Made by a program: the position numbers and the translations under genes
Assembly (NCBI GenBank): GCA_016787785.1
Contig: JAEUTO010000004.1
Coordinates: forward strand, 124,001-188,000
DNA from: Bacteroidia bacterium
GTDB taxonomy: Bacteria > Bacteroidota > Bacteroidia > B-17B0 > Aurantibacillaceae
Reading direction: 5' to 3'
DNA length: 64,000 nucleotides
Notes under the pieces: model-generated
The model's database searches: none
Seen by the model: only the letters and a program-made list of their open reading frames with translations
What the model was told of the DNA's origin: nothing
Shown here: piece by piece, positions 1 to 9,600 of the stretch
Layout: the number at the start of each line of letters is the position of its first letter
Numbering within the stretch: the first letter of the stretch is position 1

Positions 1-2810
1 TAACTAATGTATTGTGTTTTGGTGGAAGTACAGGATCAGCAACAGTTACAGCAAGTGGTGGCACTCCGGGTTATACCTATTTATGGAGCGGCGCTCAAAC
101 TACTTCGGTAATTAGCGGTCAAACAGCCGGTGTAAAAACAGTAACAGTAACCGATGCTAATGGTTGCACCAGTACAAAAGGTGTAACAGTTACTCAACCT
201 GGCTCTGCGTTAAGCACAGCAACTGCGGTTACAAATGTATTGTGTTTTGGTAATTCTACAGGCGCCGCTACTGTAAATGCAAGTGGCGGTACTCCGGGTT
301 ATACGTATTTATGGAATGGTGCTCAAACTACTTCTGTTATTTCAGGTCAAACTGCAGGAGTAAAAACAGTAACCGTAACCGATGCTAATGGTTGCACCAG
401 TACAAAAAGTGTAACGGTTACTCAACCGGGTAGCGGTGTTAGCTCTTCAACTACGGTTACAAACATATTATGTAATGGTAATAGCACAGGCGCAGCTACA
501 GTTATGGCAAGCGGTGGTTCTCCCGGCTATACCTATTTGTGGAGTGGTGCTCAAACTACTTCAGTTATTTCAGGTCAAACCGCGGGAGTTAAAACAGTAA
601 CTGTTACCGATATAAATGGATGTACAAATGTAAATTCTGTTTCAATTACCCAGCCTGCTCTTTTATCGGCAACTCAATCTCAAACAAATATCACATGTGT
701 AATAAATGGTGCAGGTAATGTAAATGTAAGTGGTGGTGCCGGTAGCTACACACATTCATGGTCTCCTTCTGGTGGAACAGGTTCAACAGCCATTAGTTTA
801 AGCGCTGGTAATTACACCTGCGAAATTAAAGATGCAAACCTCTGTTCTCTCTTAAAAACATTTACAATTACTTCTAACACCACGCCACCATCTGTTGCAA
901 TTTCAGGTACTAATCAAATTTGTAACGGGCAAAGTGTTTTACTTACTGCTAGCGGCGCTACCTCTTATAGCTGGAGCACTGGTGCCGTTACATCAACTAT
1001 TGCACCTAGCCCTGTTACAACTTCTACATATATTGTTACTGGTACTAATTCAGTTAATGGTTGCACAAACATAGCTACTCAGATAGTAACTGTAAATGCA
1101 TTACCAACTATTAGTGTAAATAGCGGTACTATTTGTTCTGGGCAATCCTTTACAATTATTCCTAATGGTGCAAATACTTATACTATCCAAGGTGGGAGCG
1201 CTGTTGTATCTCCAACGGCAACTTCTAGCTACACAGTAATTGGTACAAGTATTGCTGGCTGCATATCCCCTTCTTTTGCCACTTCAAATGTCACTGTAAT
1301 TGCAACGCCAACTTTATCAATCACAAATGGAACTATTTGCCCAGGGAATTCTTTTACCTTAAATCCCTTAGGCGCCAATACATATACTTACTTAAATGGT
1401 GGTTCTATTGTTACACCTACAATTAGCAATTCTTATTCGGTTATTGGTACAAGTTCAACTGGTTGTGTAAGCTCTAATACAGCTATTGCTGTTATTACCG
1501 TTACCAATATAAACGTAACTATTACAGGTAGCAACACTATTTGTAGCGGTCAATCTGCATTTTTAATTGCAAATGGTGCAACAACGTATAGTTGGAGTAA
1601 TGGCCCAATTACAAACACCATCGCACCAACACCCACAATTAATACAACTTATAGTGTTACTGGTATTAGCGGTTCCTGCACAAATACCGCCCAGTTTAAT
1701 TTAACTGTAAACGCCTTACCTTCTTTGTCAATTACTGGTAATCCTGTAATATGCGATGGCGCAACGGTTAATTTAACAGCCAGTGGTGCTAATACATATT
1801 CATGGAGTATGGGTCCAACTACAAATACGATTGCAGTTACCCCAACTACAAATGTAACTTATAGCGTTACCGGCTTGGATATAAATGGTTGTTCTAATAT
1901 TGCTGTGCAATCTGTTACAGTTAATCCAACGCCCACTTTGTCCGTTAACAATGGTACTATTTGTCCTGGCGGTTCATTTACAATTTCTCCTAGTGGCGCA
2001 AATACGTATACTTATTTACCGGTTGGTCCAATTGTATCTCCTATAATTACCTCATCTTATTCAATAACTGGAACAAGTGTATTCGGCTGTGTAACAAATA
2101 CCGCAGTGGTCTCTGTAATTACAGTTACAAATAATTTAGCGGTTAGTATTACCGGTTCAATCACCATTTGCGAGGGAGAAACAGCCAATTTAATTGCTAA
2201 CGGTGCCTCTACCTACACATGGAGTACCGGTGCTAATGCAGCAACAATTACACCAACACCTAGCGTAAATACAACATACAGTGTTATTGGTGCTAGCGGC
2301 ACATGTAGTAATACGGCATCAGTTTCTGTTATAGTAAACCCTAATCCAACCGTAACAGCTATAAGTAATTTATCTTTAATTTGTATAGGCCAATCTGTTA
2401 ATCTATCTGCAAATGGCGCATCAACTTATTCTTGGAGCACAGGTTCTACAAATCAAATAATTACTGTTAGTCCAACTGTAACCTCAACATATACTGTTGT
2501 AGGCAGTTTTTCTGGTACGGGTTGTTCTAACTCTGCTATAATTACGCAAAGTGTTGATGCGTGTACGTCCATAAATAAAAATTTTACTCAAAATGCAGAA
2601 ATTAAAGTATATCCTAATCCTGTAAATAACAAACTAACTATTGTTACAAATTCAATTGAAAAACAAATTATTATTTACAATTCTCTTGGAGAAATTTCCT
2701 TTATGATTGAAATCAATAATGAACGAACAGAAGTTGATTTAACCAGTATTCCAAATGGAATTTATTTTATCAAAATTAACAACACCATTAAAAAAATAAT
2801 TAAAGAATAA
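1..2810 (+). CDS. SprB-repeat T9SS type A surface protein, 3' part
   Basis: This is a cell-surface or secreted adhesin-like protein cut by the left window edge. The frame is open from base 3, and the residues before the first possible TTG (12) continue the repeat, so the true start lies upstream. The first part holds three nearly identical SprB-type repeats with a 228-nt (76-aa) period (the Leu-Cys-Phe/Asn-Gly motifs at 12, 240 and 468), then one diverged copy. After these come about seven Ig-like units of 70-80 aa, each with an Ile-Cys-x-Gly opening and a Tyr-Ser-Trp-Ser core. The last 80 residues form a T9SS type A sorting domain (KVYPNPVNNKL, then a Gly-Ile-Tyr-Phe-Ile-Lys strand), which in this family directs secretion and anchoring. 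SprB repeats are known from gliding and adhesion proteins. The substrate is unknown. Confidence 0.9.
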   Translation, partial: TNVLCFGGSTGSATVTASGGTPGYTYLWSGAQTTSVISGQTAGVKTVTVTDANGCTSTKGVTVTQPGSALSTATAVTNVLCFGNSTGAATVNASGGTPGYTYLWNGAQTTSVISGQTAGVKTVTVTDANGCTSTKSVTVTQPGSGVSSSTTVTNILCNGNSTGAATVMASGGSPGYTYLWSGAQTTSVISGQTAGVKTVTVTDINGCTNVNSVSITQPALLSATQSQTNITCVINGAGNVNVSGGAGSYTHSWSPSGGTGSTAISLSAGNYTCEIKDANLCSLLKTFTITSNTTPPSVAISGTNQICNGQSVLLTASGATSYSWSTGAVTSTIAPSPVTTSTYIVTGTNSVNGCTNIATQIVTVNALPTISVNSGTICSGQSFTIIPNGANTYTIQGGSAVVSPTATSSYTVIGTSIAGCISPSFATSNVTVIATPTLSITNGTICPGNSFTLNPLGANTYTYLNGGSIVTPTISNSYSVIGTSSTGCVSSNTAIAVITVTNINVTITGSNTICSGQSAFLIANGATTYSWSNGPITNTIAPTPTINTTYSVTGISGSCTNTAQFNLTVNALPSLSITGNPVICDGATVNLTASGANTYSWSMGPTTNTIAVTPTTNVTYSVTGLDINGCSNIAVQSVTVNPTPTLSVNNGTICPGGSFTISPSGANTYTYLPVGPIVSPIITSSYSITGTSVFGCVTNTAVVSVITVTNNLAVSITGSITICEGETANLIANGASTYTWSTGANAATITPTPSVNTTYSVIGASGTCSNTASVSVIVNPNPTVTAISNLSLICIGQSVNLSANGASTYSWSTGSTNQIITVSPTVTSTYTVVGSFSGTGCSNSAIITQSVDACTSINKNFTQNAEIKVYPNPVNNKLTIVTNSIEKQIIIYNSLGEISFMIEINNERTEVDLTSIPNGIYFIKINNTIKKIIKE

Positions 2811-2840
2811 GATGCCCAAAATAAAATTTCAATTAAACCT

Positions 2841-2870
2841 AAAAGCCCTCGAGAAATCGGGGGCTTTTTA
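2841..2870 (+). terminator. Rho-independent terminator after the SprB-repeat gene
   Basis: AAAAGCCCTC pairs with GGGGGCTTTT (one G-T wobble) around an 8-nt loop, followed by T residues. It lies 30 nt after the stop codon of the surface protein gene and marks the end of the backbone before the accessory region. Confidence 0.8.
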
Positions 2871-3126
2871 ATTGTGGTCGTATTAGAGCTAAATGCATCC
2901 GTCAGGCAGCAAATATAAAGAATACTCTTATTTTTTACTCAAAAAATGTTTAAGACTAGTTGTTATTTTAACCAAATCCTGTCCAAAGAGAGTTCGAGAA
3001 TATGTTCGCCTCCTCAAGATATAAAATTCCGACAATTAATATTCAGCTAGAAAATTCATCACCCCACGACCTCATAGGGTTAGTCTGAATTACTTACCAA
3101 TAAAGGATTTTGGAATTTTATAAATA

Positions 3127-3150
3127 GGGTAGGGCACACTATGGGGTACA
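3127..3150 (+). repeat. GGGTA(CA) repeats, candidate left arm sites of the integrative element
   Basis: GGGTA at 3127-3131 and GGGTACA at 3144-3150 lie just outside the leftmost accessory gene. The 14-mer TATGGGGTACAATT (3140-3153) matches TATAGGGTACAGTT (28076-28089), just upstream of the integrase gene, at 12 of 14 positions. Tyrosine recombinases commonly bind short direct repeats near element ends, so I infer arm-type sites. The core attachment sequence was not identified. The rest of 2871-3155 shows no gene. Confidence 0.5.
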
Positions 3151-3155
3151 ATTGC

Positions 3156-3503
3156 TCAACGCTTAATGACACCAACTAAAGCAGGGCTATTTTCTTCAAT
3201 ACTCAAGGTAAGTTCCATATCTATTTCTGAGTTTAATTTAATAGAGCCGAAATTTCTTTCCATATGCATTTCTTCTATGGCGCCTTCAAATTTAAATGGT
3301 TGGTAACCTAGTCCAGTTAAAAAAATACTTTTTGTAATAACCTGGCCATTTTCATTCTTTAACGCGATACTTAATTTTTTGTGCTCTGCAGACGCAGGAT
3401 AATAAAAGTGAAATAACGAATGAAAATCAATACCGTCGTTCACAAATATTTCTATTGGTTTACCGGCTCTTAATTCCAGTTTTTTTGATGGAAGTTTAAT
3501 CAT
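3156..3503 (-). CDS. Orphan beta-rich domain resembling the C-terminus of the PIN protein
   Basis: A 115-aa protein of unknown function with no signal peptide or membrane segment. Its second half can be aligned by eye with the last 80 residues of the PIN-domain protein encoded at 5160-6611. Both have Asn-Gly-x-x-Ile-(Thr/Ser)-Lys-(Ser/Thr)-Ile-Phe-Leu, then about 30 acidic/hydrophobic residues, then an ending in Thr-Leu-Ser-Ile. It may be a stand-alone copy, or the surviving end, of a domain that partners such effectors. It is the outermost gene of the accessory region on the left. The start is an ATG at 3503 and the stop TAA at 3156-3158. Confidence 0.55.
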   Translation of the reverse strand: MIKLPSKKLELRAGKPIEIFVNDGIDFHSLFHFYYPASAEHKKLSIALKNENGQVITKSIFLTGLGYQPFKFEGAIEEMHMERNFGSIKLNSEIDMELTLSIEENSPALVGVIKR

Positions 3504-3724
3504 AGTTCTGTTAGCCTTTTGAGATATTCTAAGGTATGAAATTTATTCGAAATCCAAAATGAGTTTACTAATTCAAAGACGTTACTCACTCAGGGAAATC
3601 GTAACTCAACATTTGTAACGTATTGCCGGTATCTATTGCTATTAATGAGTTTAGCGCACATTCTAACAATTCCTTAACAAAAAAATTGTTGAGACAAGAT
3701 TTCGGACACGTAATTCTTTGTTAG

Positions 3725-3732
3725 TAATTTTG
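3725..3732 (+). promoter_or_regulatory. Candidate -7 box (TAnnTTTG) for the small-gene operon
   Basis: TAATTTTG matches the Bacteroidota -7 consensus TAnnTTTG and lies 21 nt upstream of the ATG at 3754. A convincing -33 TTTG at the usual 19-20 nt spacing was not found; the sequence there reads TTCG. Confidence 0.35.
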
Positions 3733-3753
3733 TGTAGAAAATAATTTTAAACC

Positions 3754-4062
3754 ATGAAAAGAGAATTTATAGCCATTGAAGATTTACCACTTGGAGCACT
3801 CACTGTTAGGCAGTATCGGGAAATGATGTTCGATATTTTCGGAGATAGGAAACATAGGGGCGATAATTCAAACCAAACTGAGGCTGATGAATTAATGAAG
3901 CTAAGAGATGTAATAAAACTCTTGAAGGTTTCCAGGTCTACTATATTTTCATGGAAAAAAGCGGGTGTGCTAATTGGGCATACTGTTAAAGGTAGCCTCT
4001 TTTTTAAGAAGTCTGATATCATGATGTTATTCGAATCAAATAAAAAATCAAAAAACAAATAA
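3754..4062 (+). CDS. Helix-turn-helix DNA-binding protein (HTH_17/excisionase-like)
   Basis: A 102-aa protein whose second half (about residues 47-95) reads as a MerR/excisionase-type winged HTH: LRDVIKLLKVSRSTIFSWKK, a turn, then Phe-Phe-Lys-Lys-Ser-Asp-Ile in the recognition wing. Such proteins in Bacteroidota mobile elements usually act as excision directionality factors or small regulators. It is the first gene of a tight four-gene operon: the next ATG follows its stop after 1 nt. The position at the element end opposite the integrase fits a role in excision or in controlling the small genes. That role is inferred. Confidence 0.7.
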   Translation: MKREFIAIEDLPLGALTVRQYREMMFDIFGDRKHRGDNSNQTEADELMKLRDVIKLLKVSRSTIFSWKKAGVLIGHTVKGSLFFKKSDIMMLFESNKKSKNK

Positions 4063-4063
4063 C

Positions 4064-4423
4064 ATGAAAAACTCAGTTATAAAACCGCGAAGGTGCAAGC
4101 TAAAAGAATGTCAAGTATCTTTTACCCCAAATAATTCCAAAGGTGCATACTGCTGCGCAGAACATAGACTAATTGATAATGCGAAGAGAAGGAGTGAGCG
4201 AGATGCGGCTATAAACAGCTGGTTGAAAGGTTTTAAAAAAAATTATCAGATCCTTCTTCTTCATACTTCTGGAACAACCGTCAGTCGAAGTGATCTCATA
4301 AGCATCGGTTTTTCTTTCGCGTGCCTACCGAATTTAGATGATTCATTAATACACTGGTTCGGTAACCTAGGTCTTCTAAATAATTTTGATGAACAGCTAA
4401 CGTATCAAATAATAAAAAAATAA
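4064..4423 (+). CDS. Cys/His-cluster small protein, function unknown
   Basis: A 119-aa protein. The N-terminal 40 residues carry Cys-Lys-Leu-Lys-Glu-Cys, then Phe-x-Pro, then Tyr-Cys-Cys-x-Glu-His-Arg, a probable single zinc knuckle of the kind seen in many small Bacteroidota mobile-element proteins. The remainder is predicted helical with no recognised domain. It starts 1 nt after the upstream stop and ends 4 nt before the next ATG, so it is almost certainly translated with its neighbours. A nucleic-acid-binding role is an inference from the zinc cluster only. Confidence 0.6.
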   Translation: MKNSVIKPRRCKLKECQVSFTPNNSKGAYCCAEHRLIDNAKRRSERDAAINSWLKGFKKNYQILLLHTSGTTVSRSDLISIGFSFACLPNLDDSLIHWFGNLGLLNNFDEQLTYQIIKK

Positions 4424-4427
4424 TAAT

Positions 4428-4700
4428 ATGGATGTAAATATTTTCTCTCGTCTTACCGACGCAAAACCGGATTTCAGCCTCCCTAAATTTCAAATGCCAA
4501 CGGATTTTGGAAACAAAATTAAAGTTAACCGGCCAACAGTTAAGCCGCTGCTTATTAATAGTGTTCCTATAACGATAGCTCCTTCACATGCAGCTGTGAA
4601 ACCAGAGCGTTTTGGTAAAGGATCTTTAACAACATTAATTGTTCTGGGAAGCATGGCATTTGTTTTAATCGGAACCGCTATAATAATTCAAAAAACATAA
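4428..4700 (+). CDS. Small single-span membrane protein
   Basis: A 90-aa protein not recognised as a family member. It has a Pro-rich, mainly polar N-terminal 65 residues and one clear C-terminal transmembrane helix (LIVLGSMAFVLIGTAIII, about residues 69-87) ending in a short Gln-Lys-Thr tail, which suggests a tail-anchored inner-membrane protein. It lies third in the operon, 4 nt after the zinc-cluster gene and 10 nt before another small membrane protein. Confidence 0.55.
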   Translation: MDVNIFSRLTDAKPDFSLPKFQMPTDFGNKIKVNRPTVKPLLINSVPITIAPSHAAVKPERFGKGSLTTLIVLGSMAFVLIGTAIIIQKT

Positions 4701-4710
4701 AACTAAAAAA

Positions 4711-5010
4711 ATGATAAATCAACTGCATAAAACTATTCGACTTGTTGCACACAATCAAAGCAAATTTGATGAACGACAACAAAATTTTAAAGACTTTCAG
4801 AAAAGAAAGCAAAAAAAATCCTCAGAGAACGAAGAAGTAGAAGAACCAGAAGACCATAAAAAGCCACACTGGCTTTGGGACAACAAGTGGTTTATTTTAT
4901 TTAAAAAGCTTTTAATTGCTTTTCTTCTTTTAAAGGCAGTAACTCTTTTTTGGAACGAAATGGCGAAGTTGATTAAGGCGGCTAAAAATGTTGAATTAGC
5001 ATTCGGTTAA
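4711..5010 (+). CDS. Small charged membrane protein
   Basis: A 99-aa protein with a basic N-terminal amphipathic stretch, a Lys- then Glu-rich middle (residues 30-53), and one hydrophobic segment (about residues 63-82, WFILFKKLLIAFLLLKAVTL). It is the last gene of the 3754-5010 operon and is convergent with the PIN gene. No family was recognised. The two small membrane proteins may form a membrane-active pair, but nothing in the sequence shows toxicity directly. Confidence 0.5.
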   Translation: MINQLHKTIRLVAHNQSKFDERQQNFKDFQKRKQKKSSENEEVEEPEDHKKPHWLWDNKWFILFKKLLIAFLLLKAVTLFWNEMAKLIKAAKNVELAFG

Positions 5011-5159
5011 AGATTTTCAAATTTGCAAACTATATTTAACAAATTGCGTGGCTCTACAAATTTCAGTTCGGGTTGGGTTTTGTTCATAAGGGGGATTTTA
5101 ACTAAATGTAAGCTCTTAGACATATAATGAAATATTTTATTTTACTCTTTTTAAAGACT

Positions 5160-6611
5160 TCAGAAAATATGATTTGTAAACGATAAGTGAAAAATGCTTA
5201 ATGTTATGGTTACGTCAGAATCAGAAACCACTCCCATAGTGGAAAATTCAAAATCTTCATCAAAAGCAGCATCAACAATATCCATTCTGAATTCTGTAAG
5301 CCCTCTGTGATTATCTAAGAAAATGGTTTTCGAAATCTTTTTTCCATTAATATTGAAGAGATCAAAGCGCAGGTGGATATGTTTTTTATCCTTACTTTTT
5401 GGATATTGAATTCTAAAAACTTTGTCGTGCAAATCTATTTTTTTAAAAATTACGACTTTCTTCTCTTTCTCAGCAACCAACTCTATTTTTTTTCGATCTA
5501 ATGAATAGACTTCAACACAATCCTGAACTCCTACATAAACATTTTCATAGTCCTTAATTTCAAGGTCATAGTAATCCTCCTCTTCAACCATCTCTTTTGG
5601 AATAATAACATTAAATTCAAATGTAATGGGCAGTCTTTCTTGAGCTTCAAAATAGTAGTCATTCAATTCACTAGTGAATATATTGCGGCTTTCATCCAAA
5701 GCATAATAATCGCTCTTATAAATATTGTAGTCAACAAAACACTCTGCCATAACAATTGCAGGTAGATAGTAGCTCCCGTCAATAAATTTAATTTTATTAT
5801 CTAACATTTGAATTGAGATGATATTTTCAATTCCAGTAACCTCGCCTTCAAAATTGTCGGATGGTAAATGTCTATCAACAATATGTTTTGTTTTAAAACC
5901 ATCATAAAAATGGACTTCAATAGCTTCCTTAATTTCTTCCAATCCTTCTAATAATTGTGGCATCAATGCCGAAGATTTATTGAGTTCTTCCTGTAGATTT
6001 AATGCAGCTTTAAATTCCTCAGTACTATATAAATCATCAAAATTCTTGTGAACAATTATTTTTTCTTCTTTACACTTGTTATATAAATTTCCATCTTCAA
6101 CAACAAAATGTATTTTAAACTTTTTCGATATTTTTTTCAATGATTCAAAGATGAATGCGTCTGGAATATCTTTCCTGCTTTTTAAGCTTGAAAATGGTGA
6201 ATTACCTTCAAAATAATTTTCAAATACAATTTTACTATCACTTGGCTCGAATTGGTAAAGGTTGGAATCGGTTTCAGCAATAAACTCAGCCCAAACTTTC
6301 TCAACAGAAGCCTGTACTTTTGTTTTTAATAACTCCATCTCATCAGCAATTTTTTTGAAAGATTCATGGTCATCCTTATGTAGACCTTTATAATCTAAAT
6401 AAGATATCTTAGTGATTGATCCATTTATTGCAATGTTTATGGCATCTATATTATTTGAGGTACATTCCTTATAGATAAACCATGGGAAATGAAGTTTAAT
6501 CAGGTGGAGTTTTGATAATTCCTTCAGCTGAAGCATATCTGGTTTAGAGAAGGTTAAATCTCTTCGCAGCCAATTCGTATCAATTGCTATATGTAATTTT
6601 TCTTTTGCCAT
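5160..6611 (-). CDS. PIN-domain protein (DUF4935-like) with extra C-terminal beta domain
   Basis: A 483-aa protein. Residues 1-190 read as a PIN nuclease domain with the acidic quartet in the expected places: Asp11 (IAIDTN), Glu49 (IYKEC), Asp151 (DIPDAF) and Asp173 (VVEDGNL). PIN domains are Mg-dependent RNases or DNases, often effectors. Residues 190-400 are mixed alpha/beta of unknown type. The last 80 residues resemble the 115-aa protein at 3156-3503. It lies 67 nt downstream of the STAND-nuclease gene on the same strand and is probably the last gene of the 13068-5160 run. No signal peptide, so it is expected to be cytosolic. Confidence 0.75.
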   Translation of the reverse strand: MAKEKLHIAIDTNWLRRDLTFSKPDMLQLKELSKLHLIKLHFPWFIYKECTSNNIDAINIAINGSITKISYLDYKGLHKDDHESFKKIADEMELLKTKVQASVEKVWAEFIAETDSNLYQFEPSDSKIVFENYFEGNSPFSSLKSRKDIPDAFIFESLKKISKKFKIHFVVEDGNLYNKCKEEKIIVHKNFDDLYSTEEFKAALNLQEELNKSSALMPQLLEGLEEIKEAIEVHFYDGFKTKHIVDRHLPSDNFEGEVTGIENIISIQMLDNKIKFIDGSYYLPAIVMAECFVDYNIYKSDYYALDESRNIFTSELNDYYFEAQERLPITFEFNVIIPKEMVEEEDYYDLEIKDYENVYVGVQDCVEVYSLDRKKIELVAEKEKKVVIFKKIDLHDKVFRIQYPKSKDKKHIHLRFDLFNINGKKISKTIFLDNHRGLTEFRMDIVDAAFDEDFEFSTMGVVSDSDVTITLSIFHLSFTNHIF

Positions 6612-6678
6612 AGTTTAACTTTTATCCTGAGCGCCAGGGCCGTAATTCTTATAGAAGTTTGTTTTGCATGCTGAAAAA

Positions 6679-9600
6679 CTACTTACTCCTTTTCTTAATT
6701 TGTGTTTTTTTACTTGGTACTTTTTTACTAACCTTTTTCTTAACTACTGGTTTTTTACTAACTCCTTTTGTAGTTGCCTTTTTCTTAACTATTGATTTTT
6801 TAATGATTACTTCTGTGGAACAATCGAAAGCTTTAAGTCTGATTTGTTTTGAATCCAGATGCTTTTGATATATAGACTTAACTATTGGTTCTTGTGTAAC
6901 CCAGGTAGGCGTATCTGTTGTTTGAAAAACCAAAAATACTCCGTAGTCAGAATTCGTTCCTTTTATATACTGCATTAATTTTTTCTCATAAGCTGGGTCA
7001 GTTAAGTCAGGATTTTTGCAAAGTTTTAATTCAATTAAAATTTGACCAATAAAACCATAGTTTATGACAAAGTCTGTCCTTTTACCATCTAACAGCTGTT
7101 CTTCTCTTCTAATATCACAATCTCTAAGCCCCCGTTTAAGAAGGCCATTCCAAAATTGAGTTTTAAGTGTTTTTTGAATTAAATCTTCTTGATCCCTAAG
7201 CTCATAAATTAAATTATAAGCTCCTTCATTGACAACCCAATTTTTAATATCCTCATCAATTATTTGTTCAACAATAAAATAGAAGTCCTCTGCATTATTT
7301 ACGTTATTATATGTTTTTTTCTTAACTGAATTATAGATTTTAATACTTTCTGAAAAGCTTAGTGGCTTTCCCAATAGGTCAGCGTAAGCCACTTTTAATC
7401 GTGAAAGTGCAGCATACAAAAACTCATACCCTTTAGAGTCGCTATTTTTTAAAATATTTGCTTTTATGTTTTCAAGGGGATTATAGCTTCTATGTATTTT
7501 CAGATTATCAAAGTACTTAATTACTGTATTCCAAATAAACTTTGCGTATGGTAAATATTTTTGGTCTAAATTACAAATTCGAATACCCTCATTAAAAAAG
7601 GCTATAAACTCATCTTGAAATTTCAGATCAGAGATTTTGCCTAATGGCAACGGAAGATCATCATGCCTATGCGAGATATCATATGTTTCAAATTCATCAT
7701 TCTCTTTTTCTTTTTCAATTGGATCTAAACTGATTTTGTTCATTCTCCATTTTATTGCTGCACCTCTTTTGGGGTTCGGAATTCCAATTAGATATTCGTT
7801 TGCTGTCAATAAAATATGTTCATTATCGCTTATAGTAGAATTTAAATATGTATCAAACACGATTTGTAAAAATTCAGCATCTGGTTGCAAGGAATTAATG
7901 ATATCTAAAGCTTCTTTCCTTCTGTAATATTCATGCTTATTATCTAAAACTACTTGTTTTAATTTTGGCAGAAACTGCAACAAAGAGAAGTTTCTGCAAA
8001 TATCAAAAAGATTATTAACCAAGATATCCTCAGTATTATCTTTTCGTTCCGTTGTGTAAAAACTATACAAGTAATCCATTTCGTCTTGAGATAAATCTCC
8101 AAGTAATGAAAATGCGTATTTATTTCTATCATTAGCAAAAGCAAATGGTATGTACTCAATAATTTTCATTCTATATTTTTGAATATCAACCCCGAACTCA
8201 GTAAATAACGGTAATGCATCATCAAAAGTTGGAATAATATTGGATATCGTATATTGTCTTTTTTCTACGCTTTTATAAGTTACGTTGGCATTGCGAAAAT
8301 CGTATTTTAGAACTGTATCTTCAAGCAAATATTTCATACGAGCCTCATCCGTTTCTGTAATATTTTCTCTAATGAATTTTTTATTTGAGCTATAATAACT
8401 AAATACATCCATGCTGTATTTTCCAGGTTCAGGTTCTAATTTATATTTAAACTGCTCGTATATATCAGGATATTTCTTTTGTTGTAGTTTGTATTTGTCA
8501 ATTTGTTCTTGATATTGGGAGTATTCTGCAGAAAATAATTCTTTTGTAATTTCAAATATTTTCTTGCCCTCATCATCTGCTGAAAAACTAAACTCATGCC
8601 AGAATAATGCAATAATTCTATCTCTAGAGTCTGGAATTGTAAGCATTTCGTTAATGAAGTCTTCTACGTTATTAATAGTAAGAAATTTTAATAATATCAG
8701 ATTATATAAATATGAGTGTTGTATATAAAGCTGTCCGTTATTCTTAAAATACTCAATAAGCTTAGATAAGTAATTTGAATCCTTTTTCTTTATAAGATCG
8801 ATAAAGTCAGGTATAATACGATCTACTTGAGCATTGGAAGTGGGTAAAAGTATTATTTCAGTCAGCAAATTTTGAATTTCCTCATCGTAAACGTTACTTA
8901 TGTTTTCTAATATGTCTTCAAAAAAATATTTATCTGGTGGGTTAACTTTAAATGAACTTAAGAGTAGTTCATCACCCAAAAAGGCTTTTAAATAATATTT
9001 TATGCCTTCTTTGGAATTTACCTTTTCAAAACTTCTCATTGGATAAATATTATATCCACGATTCTTGACCGAATTAATTAATAACTCAATTGTATAAATG
9101 TCATTTGGATCAATATTAATGCAACCCTTTGTTAAATCATATAATTGATTTTTATTTAATTCTTCTATTTTTATATTGTTTTTATAAATTTCTAAGCTTT
9201 TAAAACTGCCTAGCGCACTTATAACGGCCCTCTTTACATTTTCAGATGAATTTGTTTTATAGATATTTAGCAACTCTGCCTGCCAAAAAGTTTTGTCTTT
9301 AAAATCATCGTTATCAATAAACTTTTCAATTAAATATATGGCATTCTCCAAGGCAATATCCTTTGTATATTGATGTAAAGAAGTTTTTAATAGCGATTCT
9401 GCTATAGGTGTGTAAAATAGAGATAGTTTACTTATCACATCATATCGTAGATACCAGTTTAGTTCTTGATGCATCAAGAAAATATTCGAGAAAACACTTT
9501 CAACATCTTCTTTTTTAAGTGTTTTTATAAGGTTTTTATCAGAAAGGAGTACTCTTTCAAGTAAAGTTGAATTAGCACTTTTTCCTCTTTTAGTAATATA

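Noticed and set aside
12-680. Regular 228-bp repeats as a CRISPR-like array
   Set aside because: The repeats are coding, in frame, far longer than CRISPR units, and lack unique spacers.
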